This document shows positions 53,962 through 62,443 of a stretch of DNA of 64,000 nt, in pieces; the first letter of the stretch is position 1, and every line of letters begins with the position of its first letter. Source of the DNA: Acidimicrobiia bacterium (GTDB lineage Bacteria; Actinomycetota; Acidimicrobiia; UBA2766); the NCBI GenBank assembly GCA_020850945.1, contig JADZDR010000050.1, positions 1-64,000 of the forward strand. The letters are read 5' to 3'. A program made the position numbers and the translations under genes. Below the pieces are notes generated by a model. It saw only the letters and a program-made list of their open reading frames with translations, made no database searches and was not told where the DNA came from.

Positions 53962-54608
53962 CAGGCGGATCCGCCGGCGGCCGGACGGGCACAGGACCGC
54001 ACGAAGTTGCCCCAGATCGCGAGCCCGTCCTGTGACGACTTCTCGGGGTGGAACTGCACCGCCCACAGGTTGTCCCGCTCCAACGCGGCAACGAACTCCA
54101 CGCCGTACTCGGCAACGGTCTCCGTCGCCCCCGTTCCCGGATGCACTCCGAAGGAATGGCAGTAGTAGAAGCGGGTCGCGGGGTGGATTCCCGCGAAGAG
54201 CAGGCTCGTGGACGGCCACGTCTGCAGGTCCCAGCCCATGTGGGGAACGGAAAGGCCTTCGCTGCCGACCTTCACGCAGTGGCCGGGCAGGATGCCGAGA
54301 CCGATCGAACCGCCTTCGTCGGAACCCTCGACGAGGATCTGCATGCCCACACATATCCCGAGGAACGGCCTCCCGCGCTGGCACCAGTCGTTGACCACAC
54401 GGTCGAGGCCGGTTGCCCGCAGGTTGTCGACGCAGCGGCCGAAGTGCCCCTGGCCGGGGAGGACGATCCCGTCCCAGGCACTCGCCTCGAATGCCGCCGG
54501 GGACTCCACCACATCCACAGCCGCGCCAGCACGTTCTGCCGCACGAGAGACCGAGCGGATGTTGCCCATCCCGTAGTCGAGGACTGCAAGCCGCGGGCGT
54601 GCGCTCAC
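53961..54608 (-). CDS. hisH: Imidazole glycerol phosphate synthase, glutaminase subunit
   Basis: HisH releases ammonia from glutamine for HisF. The 215-residue class I amidotransferase has VLDYGMGNIRSV, the nucleophile Cys in GICVGMQIL, and the His-Glu pair in VQFHPEKSS. The GTG start overlaps the hisB stop (GTGA). Confidence 0.97.
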   Translation of the reverse strand: MSARPRLAVLDYGMGNIRSVSRAAERAGAAVDVVESPAAFEASAWDGIVLPGQGHFGRCVDNLRATGLDRVVNDWCQRGRPFLGICVGMQILVEGSDEGGSIGLGILPGHCVKVGSEGLSVPHMGWDLQTWPSTSLLFAGIHPATRFYYCHSFGVHPGTGATETVAEYGVEFVAALERDNLWAVQFHPEKSSQDGLAIWGNFVRSCARPAAGGSA

Positions 54609-55222
54609 GCGAGCATGCCCTTCGTGGACGGCACGTCGCCGCCACGTCGCGGATCTCGCGTCAATGCGTCGGAGAGGGCACGCCCCATGCCCTTGAAGGC
54701 AGCCTCGGTCACATGGTGGACGTTGCGGCCCGCAACGCACACGACGTGCAGAGTGAGGCCCGCGTCGACGACGAACGCGCGTGTGAACTCCTCGAGGAGT
54801 TGCGTGTCGAAGTCGCCGATGCGTCCCTCACCTGCTTCCATCTCCCAGACCAGGAAGGGCCGGCCGGAGAGATCGAGCGCAACCTCGACGCGGGCCTCGT
54901 CGAGCACCGCTGTCGCCCAGCCGAAGCGGCGCAGTCCCGCGCGGTCCCCGACCGCCTCACGGAAGGCCCCACCGAGGGTTATGCCGACGTCTTCGACCGT
55001 GTGGTGGGCATCGATCTCGAGGTCGCCCTCGGCGTCGAGCACGAGGCCGAGGCAGCCGTGACGGGCAAGCTGATCAAGCATGTGGTCGAGGAAGGGCACA
55101 CGCGTGTTGATGTCGACACGCCCCCCGTCGAGGTCGAGGTCGACCTCGACACGGGTCTCGGCCGTCTTGCGACTGCGCTGGGCCGTGCGCCGCCCCGCCC
55201 GGTTCTGGGTTTCGTCCATCAT
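54605..55222 (-). CDS. hisB: Imidazoleglycerol-phosphate dehydratase
   Basis: HisB dehydrates imidazole glycerol phosphate using two manganese ions. The 205-residue protein has TRVPFLDHMLDQLARHG, DAHHTVEDVGI and GRNVHHVTEAAFK, which supply the His ligands. There is no fused phosphatase domain. ATG 55222 overlaps the hisC stop; a second ATG follows directly. Confidence 0.97.
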   Translation of the reverse strand: MMDETQNRAGRRTAQRSRKTAETRVEVDLDLDGGRVDINTRVPFLDHMLDQLARHGCLGLVLDAEGDLEIDAHHTVEDVGITLGGAFREAVGDRAGLRRFGWATAVLDEARVEVALDLSGRPFLVWEMEAGEGRIGDFDTQLLEEFTRAFVVDAGLTLHVVCVAGRNVHHVTEAAFKGMGRALSDALTRDPRRGGDVPSTKGMLA

Positions 55223-56337
55223 GACCTCGGTGGACCTGAGGGTACCTGCCCCGGACCGGAGGCGGGCGCCTCGCCTCCACTCGCGAGGGCGGCGCCGAGT
55301 GCGGCGAGGAACGCGTTGTTCTCCTCTTCGTTTCCCACCGTCACGCGCAGGCAACCGGGCAGATCTGCGCGCGCGGCGAAGTTGCGCACGAGCACACCGC
55401 GTTCGAGAAGGCCCTGCCACACACTCTCGGTGTCGCCGTGGGGGCGGATGAGGAGGAAGTTCGCCACCGACGGCCACACGTCCACGCCGGCAAGGGCGCT
55501 GACGGCGGCGAGGACCCGTTCACGTTCCCGGACCACAGCGGAAACGCGTTCCCGCATGTCCGGCTCGTAGGCGAGGGCGAGCCGGCCCGCTTCCTGCGTG
55601 AGGGCACTCACGTGATAGGGCAGCTCGGCGGCTTCGAGCGACATGACGAGCTCGGAGGAGGCGATCAGGTAGCCGACTCGGCAGGCGGGGATCGCCCACG
55701 CCTTCGACAGGGTCCGCACGATCACCACGTTGTCTCTCTGCCCGGCCAGATCGAGCATCGACGTGGGCGCGAACTCCGCGTAGGCCTCGTCGACGACGAC
55801 GAGGCGGTCAGGATCGTCCGCCGCGACCTCCACCGCAGCGGTGTCCTCGGGCAGGCCTGTCGGATTGTTCGGGTTGCAGAAGAAGACGAGGTGCGGTTCG
55901 TGTTCGGCGACAGCAGTGGCGACAGTCTCGGCCGTGACGGCGAAATCCGGCGTGCGCGCCACGGTGACGAGCGGTGTTCCCGTCACCCTCGCGATCTGGC
56001 CATGGAGGGTGTAGGTCGGGGTGAAGGCCAGGGCGCTACGGGTGGGGCCACCGTACGCGAGGAGCAGCGTCTGCAGGACTTCGTTGGACCCGTTGGCCGC
56101 GAATACGTGCCCCTCGTCCACTCCCGCGAAGTCGGCCACGGCGCGGCGCAGAGCCCTGTTGCGGCGGTCCGGGTAGCGGTTGAAGGGAATCCTCGAGACC
56201 ACGCGGGTGAGCTCCTCCACGAAGGATGGCGGAGGTGGATAGGGGCTCTCGTTGTTGTTGAGGCGGACCCGGACGTCCACCTGGGGTGAGTGGTACCCCT
56301 CGAGGGCGTCTAGGCCCGGGCGCAGTGAGGGGGTCAT
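55219..56337 (-). CDS. hisC: Histidinol-phosphate aminotransferase
   Basis: HisC is a PLP-dependent aminotransferase of 372 residues. Key segments are LNNNESPYPPP, NGSNEVLQTLL, FFCNPNNPTG, VVDEAYAEF, the PLP Lys in RTLSKAWAI, and CRVGY. The usual SKAFGLAG reads SKAWAIPA here. It overlaps hisD and hisB by 4 nt each. Confidence 0.96.
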   Translation of the reverse strand: MTPSLRPGLDALEGYHSPQVDVRVRLNNNESPYPPPPSFVEELTRVVSRIPFNRYPDRRNRALRRAVADFAGVDEGHVFAANGSNEVLQTLLLAYGGPTRSALAFTPTYTLHGQIARVTGTPLVTVARTPDFAVTAETVATAVAEHEPHLVFFCNPNNPTGLPEDTAAVEVAADDPDRLVVVDEAYAEFAPTSMLDLAGQRDNVVIVRTLSKAWAIPACRVGYLIASSELVMSLEAAELPYHVSALTQEAGRLALAYEPDMRERVSAVVRERERVLAAVSALAGVDVWPSVANFLLIRPHGDTESVWQGLLERGVLVRNFAARADLPGCLRVTVGNEEENNAFLAALGAALASGGEAPASGPGQVPSGPPRS

Positions 56338-57638
56338 GTTCCCTTCCCCTCGTCGTCATCGCCGAGCCTCACGGCCACCGACCGCGCGTGCATCGACAGG
56401 CCCTCGGCCGCGGCGAGGGTCACGGCCACACGCCCCACCGTCTCGAGGGCACGGCGCGACGCCGTCACGACGTGCACGGACTTGCGGAAGTCCGCCGGAC
56501 GGAGGGCGGACGCGAACCGGGCGGTCCCACCGGTGGGAAGGACGTGCGACGGCCCGGCTACGTAGTCGCCGAGTGCGACGGGTGTGTCGACCCCCACGAA
56601 CACGGCACCTGCGTTCCTCACATCCACGAGGAGCGGTTCGGGCTCCGCCACGACGAGCTGCAGGTGCTCGGGTGCCGCCCGGTTGGCAACCTCGATGGCA
56701 GCCGCGGCATCGGCGCAGAGCACGATGCGTCCGCCGTCTGCCAAGGTCGCGCGGATCTCGGCCGCCCGGTCCGACTCGGCCACGAGGCGTTCGACCGCGG
56801 CGACGACCCGGGTGGCGAGGTCATCCACCCATGTGACGAGGACAGTGAACCCTCCCGGTCCGTGCTCCGCCTGCGTGAGGAGATCCACGGCAACGATGAC
56901 GGGGTCTGCGGTCTCGTCCGCGATGACGACGCACTCACTCGGTCCCGCGAGCGACTCGACGCCGACGACGCCTGCAACCTCGCGTTTTGCCATGGCCACG
57001 AACGCATTGCCCGGACCGACCACGACGTCGACGGGTGGGATCGTCTCCGTCCCGAAGGCGAGGGCGGCAATCGCCTGCGCGCCACCCACGCGGTAGACCT
57101 CGTCGAGGCCGAGCATGTGGGCAGCAGCGGCGGTGGGCACGGGAAGCCTGCCGTCCGACCCCGGCGGCACACAGAGCGCGATCTCGGGCACTCCGGCGCA
57201 CTGCGCCGGGATCACGGTCATGAGCACCGTCGACGGATAGGCAGCGCGGCCCCCCGGCACGTACACCCCGGCCCTCCGCACCGCGACGGTTCGCTCGACG
57301 ACCTCGAGTCCGTCCTCGGACCACCTGTGATCCGGCACGGGCACGTCGTTCCAGCGACGGATCCGCTCACCCGCCGCCCTCAAGGCATCCTGTACGTCCG
57401 CTCCCGCTTCCTCCCACGCCGAGGCGAGATCCTCACCCGGCACTCGCAGGGCGCCGGGGGGGACGTCGGCGTGGTCGTAGCGTCGTGTGAGCTCACAGAG
57501 GGCCGTGTCGCCCCCCTCTCGCACCTCGGCGATGATGCGAAGGGCTGCAGCACGGGCATCGGCGAGAACCGCGGCGGGGCGCGACACCGCCTCGTCGAGG
57601 CGATCCGGTTCGAGGCGCAGATCGATGGTTGCGAGCAC
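56334..57638 (-). CDS. hisD: Histidinol dehydrogenase
   Basis: HisD performs the last two oxidations to histidine, with zinc and NAD. The 434-residue protein has GVYVPGGRAAYPSTVLM, VGGAQAIAALAFGT, the signature around VGPGNAFVAMAKREVAG, LAGPSECVVIADE and the metal site LLTQAEHGPGG. GTG 57638 was chosen for the family N-terminus and the AGGA upstream. It is the first gene of the his operon; a hairpin and promoter lie directly upstream. Confidence 0.97.
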   Translation of the reverse strand: MLATIDLRLEPDRLDEAVSRPAAVLADARAAALRIIAEVREGGDTALCELTRRYDHADVPPGALRVPGEDLASAWEEAGADVQDALRAAGERIRRWNDVPVPDHRWSEDGLEVVERTVAVRRAGVYVPGGRAAYPSTVLMTVIPAQCAGVPEIALCVPPGSDGRLPVPTAAAAHMLGLDEVYRVGGAQAIAALAFGTETIPPVDVVVGPGNAFVAMAKREVAGVVGVESLAGPSECVVIADETADPVIVAVDLLTQAEHGPGGFTVLVTWVDDLATRVVAAVERLVAESDRAAEIRATLADGGRIVLCADAAAAIEVANRAAPEHLQLVVAEPEPLLVDVRNAGAVFVGVDTPVALGDYVAGPSHVLPTGGTARFASALRPADFRKSVHVVTASRRALETVGRVAVTLAAAEGLSMHARSVAVRLGDDDEGKGT

Positions 57639-57660
57639 TGGGGTCCTGTCAGCCGGCGCC

Positions 57661-57690
57661 CGGGTGCGCAGGTGTGCCTGCCCGCACCCG
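57661..57690 (-). other. Hairpin at 5' end of his operon transcript
   Basis: CGGGTGCG (57661-57668) pairs with CGCACCCG (57683-57690), and CAGG (57669-57672) with CCTG (57677-57680), leaving a 4-nt loop and a 2-nt bulge. The predicted transcription start is near 57690, so the RNA would begin with this hairpin. No His-rich leader peptide is present. It may protect the 5' end or act in control of hisD. Confidence 0.45.
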
Positions 57691-57696
57691 TGACGG

Positions 57697-57725
57697 CGTG
57701 TAGGGCAGCAGGTAGCGTAGGGCAA
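57697..57725 (-). promoter_or_regulatory. Candidate his operon promoter
   Basis: On the reverse strand TTGCCC (57720-57725), 17 nt, then TACACG (57697-57702). Both hexamers are close to the TTGCCA and TACACT forms seen elsewhere in the window, and the spacer is ideal. It would drive hisD-C-B-H-A-F with a leader of about 50 nt. Confidence 0.5.
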
Positions 57726-57768
57726 CCCGTATACAGGTGCCGGATCCTTTCCGGCCACCCCCACGTCG

Positions 57769-58686
57769 ATGCACGGAGCCATGGGTCTTTCGGGAACCTT
57801 CCACGAAACCGAGTCCTTCGACGGCACCAGGATCGCCTGGGCATCCTGGGGTCACGGCCCCACCGTGATCCTCGCGAACGGAATTGCCTGCAGCGACACG
57901 TACTGGACATACCTCGTGCCCGACCTCGTGCGCTCCGGTTTCGAGGTCCTGGTCTTCGACTACAGGGGCCACGGGCGATCCGGCCCCCCCGCCAACCCGA
58001 ACGAGATCCTCGTGACGGCGCACGCGCGGGACCTGTGGGCGGTTGCCGATGCCGCGGGCGTGAAGAACGGACTCGTGGTCGGTCATTCGATGGGCGTGGA
58101 GACGGCACTCGAGGCCTACCGGCACGCCCCCGACCGCGTCTCCGGCATCGTGGCGATCGCGGGCACGTACCAGCATCCCCTCAACACCCTGTATTCGACT
58201 GCTGCCGGCACGTGGCTCCTCGCCGCACTCGAGCTCGCCGCTGAACCGATCCCGTGGTTGACACGGATCGCGTGGCGGGTGGTCGGAGCGAACACGACGG
58301 CTCCACTCGTGGCGGGTCGCCTCGCCCGCATGATCGGACCTGACGCCGACAGCGATCTCATGCGCGAGTACTTCCGCAACGTGGCGGCGATCGACCCCCT
58401 GCTCCTCCTGCGCATGTTCCGCGGTCTCCAGCTCCACACCGCACGTGACCTCCTGCCCGATATCGAGGTCCCCGTCCTGATCCTCGCGGGCGCGCGTGAC
58501 GTCCTCACACCACCTCGCCTCGCCCGGGCGATGGCCATGCAGCTTGCCGATGTGCGCCTCGAGGTCCTCCCCACCGGAACCCATACGCTGCCCATAGACA
58601 GCCCGGGGGACGTGAACGGGCTCGTCGCGGACTTCGCCCACTCCACCCTCGTCCCCGGCACGGCTCCGCACCGGGTTCCGACCTGA
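57769..58686 (+). CDS. Alpha/beta hydrolase
   Basis: A 305-residue alpha/beta-hydrolase-fold protein. The oxyanion segment is ILANGIACSDTYW, the nucleophile elbow is VVGHSMGVE, the catalytic acid is probably Asp in LAGARDVLTPP, and His is in GTHTLPID. A helical cap (about residues 145-215) is present. The substrate cannot be inferred; esterase or lipase-like activity is likely. ATG 57769 and 57781 are both possible starts. It is divergent from the his operon and converges on nth. Confidence 0.9.
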   Translation: MHGAMGLSGTFHETESFDGTRIAWASWGHGPTVILANGIACSDTYWTYLVPDLVRSGFEVLVFDYRGHGRSGPPANPNEILVTAHARDLWAVADAAGVKNGLVVGHSMGVETALEAYRHAPDRVSGIVAIAGTYQHPLNTLYSTAAGTWLLAALELAAEPIPWLTRIAWRVVGANTTAPLVAGRLARMIGPDADSDLMREYFRNVAAIDPLLLLRMFRGLQLHTARDLLPDIEVPVLILAGARDVLTPPRLARAMAMQLADVRLEVLPTGTHTLPIDSPGDVNGLVADFAHSTLVPGTAPHRVPT

Positions 58687-58689
58687 GTC

Positions 58690-59334
58690 TCAGACCACGA
58701 AGGCCGCAGGGCAGAAGTCGTTGAGGACACAGTCCTCACAACGGGGACGGCGCGCTGTGCAGATTCGCCGCCCGTGGAGGATGAGTCGCATCCCGAACGA
58801 ACCGACATCGCGTCTGGGGAGCAGCGCATAGATGTCGAACTCGATCTTCACCGGATCCGTGTTCTCGGTGAGTCCGAGGCGCCGCGTGAGGCGCATCACG
58901 TGCGTGTCGACCGCGATGCCCGGCTCTCCGAACGCCACCCAGAGGATCACGTTCGCGGTCTTGCGGCCGACGCCGGGCACGGCCACGAGGTCCTGCATGC
59001 GCCGCGGCACGGCGCCGCCGAACTCCTCGACGACGGTGTGCGCCGCGCCGAGGATCGACTTCGTCTTGTTCTTGTAGAAGCCGGTCGGGTAGACGATCTT
59101 CTCCACGGCCTCCGGGTCCGCATCGAGGAATGCCTCGACGTCCGGGTAGCGGGCGAAGAGGTCCGGGGTGACCTGGTTCACGCGCTCGTCCGTGCACTGG
59201 GCGGAGAGGATCGTGGCGACGAGCAGCTCCCATGCGTCCTCGAAGTGCAGCGCGCACTCGGCCTCGGGATACTCGACAGTGAGGCGCGCGGCCGCCTCAC
59301 GCGCGCGGCCCTTGGGAGTTCGGGGACGGCCCAT
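58690..59334 (-). CDS. nth: Endonuclease III
   Basis: Nth removes oxidised pyrimidines and nicks abasic sites in base excision repair. The 214-residue protein has ILSAQCTDERVN, the helix-hairpin-helix VPGVGRKTANVIL with catalytic Lys, catalytic Asp in AVDTHVMRL, and four Cys of the 4Fe-4S cluster near the C-terminus (CTARRPRCEDCVLNDFC). TAACCT ends 7 nt before the ATG with no Shine-Dalgarno, so it is probably leaderless. Confidence 0.96.
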   Translation of the reverse strand: MGRPRTPKGRAREAAARLTVEYPEAECALHFEDAWELLVATILSAQCTDERVNQVTPDLFARYPDVEAFLDADPEAVEKIVYPTGFYKNKTKSILGAAHTVVEEFGGAVPRRMQDLVAVPGVGRKTANVILWVAFGEPGIAVDTHVMRLTRRLGLTENTDPVKIEFDIYALLPRRDVGSFGMRLILHGRRICTARRPRCEDCVLNDFCPAAFVV

Positions 59335-59454
59335 GCGCCGCAGGTTATCCGGTGCAGGGCGCGCCGCCCGATCCGGCGAATACAGCACGGGGCTCGAAGG
59401 TGCACCGCCGGCCCAGCCCGTGTGCCACACCGCTCGACCTATCTTTGGAGCCAC

Positions 59455-60066
59455 ATGCCGGACAACCTTCTCGACCGCGTGGAACGGCTCGTCGCGTCCC
59501 TCCTCACGTGGCTCATCGACCACGTCCCGATGCCCTCCCGCCTCCGGCGCGGGCTGCAGAGCCGGCGCCGCGTGATCAACGAGATGGTGAAGTTCACGTT
59601 CGCCGGAGTCGGCGCCACCGTCGTCTTCTACACGACGTACAACCTCCTCCGGATCGGTCTGGGCATGTCGAACACGCGGTCGTTCCTCGTCGCGAACGTG
59701 CCTGCCATCCTCGCCGCCTACGTCATCTCTGCCCACTTCGTGTTCAGCAACCACAGCGGCAAGACCCGCCGAACCGAGGTCGTCATGTTCTTCGCCTTGA
59801 ACGCGTGCGGCGTCGCGATCGGCTACTTCGCCCTCGGCCTCGTCGAGTTGGCGATCGGCCGGCCCCTCGAGAACCTCGGCGCCAACGTCGTCCCGGCCTT
59901 GGCCGTCCTCGCGTCCTGGGCCCTGCGCTTCTTCATCGCCCGCCGCTTCATCTTCAAGTCGCACCTCGAGCGACCCCCGGTCGACGTCGCGACCGAGGTC
60001 GCACACGTCGCCGAGGAGCTCGACGAGAACGTCGAGCTCGAGGTCGGTCTCGACTCACCCAAGTAG
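59455..60066 (+). CDS. GtrA-like membrane protein
   Basis: A 203-residue protein with four hydrophobic segments of GtrA type (KFTFAGVGATVVFYTTYNLL, ANVPAILAAYVISAHFVFSN, EVVMFFALNACGVAIGYFAL, LAVLASWALRFFIARRFIF). GtrA proteins help move lipid-linked sugars across the membrane for surface glycosylation. An acidic C-terminal tail is extra. GGAG precedes the ATG. rlmN starts 2 nt downstream. Confidence 0.88.
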   Translation: MPDNLLDRVERLVASLLTWLIDHVPMPSRLRRGLQSRRRVINEMVKFTFAGVGATVVFYTTYNLLRIGLGMSNTRSFLVANVPAILAAYVISAHFVFSNHSGKTRRTEVVMFFALNACGVAIGYFALGLVELAIGRPLENLGANVVPALAVLASWALRFFIARRFIFKSHLERPPVDVATEVAHVAEELDENVELEVGLDSPK

Positions 60067-60068
60067 GG

Positions 60069-61133
60069 ATGTCCACCCCCCTTCTGCTTCTCGACGACAC
60101 GGAGCTCGCAGGTGTCGTCGGCCCCCCCGCCTTCCGCGTGCGGCAGGTGAAGCGGTGGCTCTATGAGGTTGCAGAGACGGACCCGCGGGCCATGACAGAT
60201 CTGCCCACGACCTTGCGCGAGCATCTCTCCACGATCGGCGTGTCCGCCTTGGAGACGGCCGAGAAACGCCTCGGTGACGGTGGCATGACCGTGAAGTGGC
60301 TGCACACCTCGGCCGGAGCCGAGATAGAGACCGTCCTCATGCGCTATCCGAGACGGACCACGGTGTGCGTCTCGTCACAGGCCGGCTGTGCGATGCGTTG
60401 CCCGTTCTGCGCGACGGGGCAGGGGGGCTTCGCGCGTCAGCTCGCCGCGGGCGAGATCATCGAGCAGGTGCTCGTCGCCGCCCGCTGGCTCCGTGACGAA
60501 GCGGGAGGTGAGGACGGGGACGCTCCCCGCTCCCCGACCCGCATCGGCAACGTCGTCTTCATGGGCATGGGCGAGCCGCTCGCCAACTACACGGCGGTGG
60601 TCGGGGCGGTGCAGAGGCTGAGATCGGACTGCGGTATCGGCGCCCGTCACATCACGGTCTCCACCATCGGGATCCCGGATCGGATTCGCACCCTCGCAAA
60701 CGATGCCCCGCCCGTCACACTCGCGTGGAGTCTGCATGCTCCCCACGACGACCTGCGGGACAGGCTCGTGCCACCGAATCGCCGCTGGCCCGTCGCCGAC
60801 GTGCGCAGTGCCCTGCACGACTGGCGGAGTGCAGGCGGTCGTCGCATCACGATCGAATACGCGCTCATCGACGGGATCAACGACATGCCCGAGCTTGCGC
60901 TCCGTGTCGCCTCGATCGCACGCGACCTCGAAGCCCACGTGAACTGCATCCCGCTCAATCCGACGGGCGGGACCGCATACCGGCCTTCCCCACACGGCCG
61001 GATCAGGGCGTTCGTGTCCGCGCTCCGCGAGGCGGGAGCGAACGCGACGCTGCGCCAGAACCGCGGTGCCGGCATCGACGCGGCCTGCGGCCAGCTCCGC
61101 GCGCGGCATGGACTCGAGCATCGCACCCGGTAG
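60069..61133 (+). CDS. rlmN: 23S rRNA (adenine-2503-C2)-methyltransferase
   Basis: RlmN is a radical-SAM enzyme that methylates A2503 of 23S rRNA, and also tRNA in some bacteria. The 354-residue protein has the cluster motif CAMRCPFC (CxxxCxxC) in QAGCAMRCPFCATG, GNVVFMGMGEPLANY, TVSTIGI, and the second catalytic Cys in GIDAACGQL. It is tightly linked to the GtrA-like gene. Confidence 0.97.
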   Translation: MSTPLLLLDDTELAGVVGPPAFRVRQVKRWLYEVAETDPRAMTDLPTTLREHLSTIGVSALETAEKRLGDGGMTVKWLHTSAGAEIETVLMRYPRRTTVCVSSQAGCAMRCPFCATGQGGFARQLAAGEIIEQVLVAARWLRDEAGGEDGDAPRSPTRIGNVVFMGMGEPLANYTAVVGAVQRLRSDCGIGARHITVSTIGIPDRIRTLANDAPPVTLAWSLHAPHDDLRDRLVPPNRRWPVADVRSALHDWRSAGGRRITIEYALIDGINDMPELALRVASIARDLEAHVNCIPLNPTGGTAYRPSPHGRIRAFVSALREAGANATLRQNRGAGIDAACGQLRARHGLEHRTR

Positions 61134-61177
61134 GGTGGCTTGCTCCGGGACTGGTCGGCTCGACCCGGTGGAGGATC

Positions 61178-61633
61178 GTGGAAGGAAGAATCCGGCTCTG
61201 GAACCCGAGCCACCCCCAGACGGTGAAGATCGCTGTCGGACTCGGCTACTGGCTCGGCATCCTTTCCCTCCTCGGCCTCGGTGGCGGTGGTTTCGCCGTC
61301 GCCACTCCCGTCATCTTCGTCCTCAACAAGCTGGGGCTGGCATCCGAAGGGATCGTGATGCTCCTCAACGTCGCAGCCGCGGCGGGCATGGCCGGCGTCG
61401 CGCTCGGCATGGCCAACGACAAGAAGATCGCGTGGCAGGGGGGAGCGGTCCTCGGGATCCTCGCGGCCGCCGGTCTCGTGATCCTCTTCCTCAACTCGCT
61501 CGGGGTTGTGGAGCTGTTCTTCCCGCGGCCGTCGCTGTTCAACGTCGTCTTCCAGGCGATCTTCGTCGGCGCCTGGGTCGCGGGGATGCTGCACCCGATG
61601 ACACGGGACTACGTGAAGGTCTGGTTCGAGTAG
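61178..61633 (+). CDS. Four-TM membrane protein, unknown function
   Basis: A 151-residue hydrophobic protein with about four membrane segments (YWLGILSLLGLGGGGFAVATP, VMLLNVAAAAGMAGVALGMA, GGAVLGILAAAGLVILFLN, NVVFQAIFVGAWVAGML). GTG 61178 is preceded by GGAGG at short distance. No family is recognised. It follows rlmN by 44 nt in the same direction. Confidence 0.72.
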   Translation: MEGRIRLWNPSHPQTVKIAVGLGYWLGILSLLGLGGGGFAVATPVIFVLNKLGLASEGIVMLLNVAAAAGMAGVALGMANDKKIAWQGGAVLGILAAAGLVILFLNSLGVVELFFPRPSLFNVVFQAIFVGAWVAGMLHPMTRDYVKVWFE

Positions 61634-61645
61634 GGGGCGGCCGGG

Positions 61646-62443
61646 CTACACGACCCGGATCGTGTCCAACACGTGGGTGGCGAGAGCCGTGTCCCCCTCC
61701 ACCTTCACGCTCGCATCCCGCCATGGGGTCCTCTGCGTCGCCCAGCTCGGGAACCCCGCGACGGCTGCCCGCACGACCGCGGCACAGCCGGGCGGGATCT
61801 CGGGACGGCGTCGCGCCTTCGCGCGGCGCATCTCGGGGTCGACGGCGAGGACCCAGACGCCACCCCCGGGACCCTCGAGATCGAACGCGACCGGCCCTGG
61901 CAGCCAGCCGAGCTCGTCGCCCTGTGCGGCCCCCACACCGGCGAACATCCAGACGAGCATCGCCGCGATCTCGTCTCCGTCCACGGGACCGACCTCGGCC
62001 TCGATCGGGCCGGACGGGGCGAGGATGTCGAGATGGAGATGGACCCACCAGTCGAACACGACGGCGTTGGCAAGCATCGCAAGCGGGTACCGGCCGAGCT
62101 CCCCGAGGGGGGCCCGCATCCGGCCGAGTGGGGACCCGAGAAGGAGTGGGAGGGCTCCGAGGGCGACACCGCTCAGGCGCTCGTAAGCCTGCAGGACCTG
62201 CGGCCCGCTGCGTCCACGCCAGCGTTCCACCGCTCTGTCGTTGTGTGCCTCGATACTGTCGGCTCGGAGCGATTCGGCCATCCAGCGAGGCGTGAGCTCG
62301 GTTGCGACGTGCGCGTAGACGTCTTTCACGGTCCAGCCGGGGCACGCGCTCGGCTTCTCCCAGTCCCCCGCCGTGAGACTGTGGCCGACCGTGATCAGAT
62401 CAGCGCGGATCTTGCGTAGGACTGCACTCGGGATCTCGGTCAT
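61646..62443 (-). CDS. Mycothiol-dependent maleylpyruvate isomerase-type (DinB-fold) protein
   Basis: A 265-residue member of the actinobacterial TIGR03083-type family. The N-terminal DinB-like helical bundle includes DWEKPSACPGWTVKDVYAHVA, which carries the PGWxVxDxxAH pattern. The C-terminal part is a separate alpha/beta domain. Family members use mycothiol or act as uncharacterised metal-dependent transferases; the substrate is unknown. The ATG overlaps the acyl-CoA dehydrogenase stop (ATGA), so the genes are coupled. Confidence 0.88.
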   Translation of the reverse strand: MTEIPSAVLRKIRADLITVGHSLTAGDWEKPSACPGWTVKDVYAHVATELTPRWMAESLRADSIEAHNDRAVERWRGRSGPQVLQAYERLSGVALGALPLLLGSPLGRMRAPLGELGRYPLAMLANAVVFDWWVHLHLDILAPSGPIEAEVGPVDGDEIAAMLVWMFAGVGAAQGDELGWLPGPVAFDLEGPGGGVWVLAVDPEMRRAKARRRPEIPPGCAAVVRAAVAGFPSWATQRTPWRDASVKVEGDTALATHVLDTIRVV

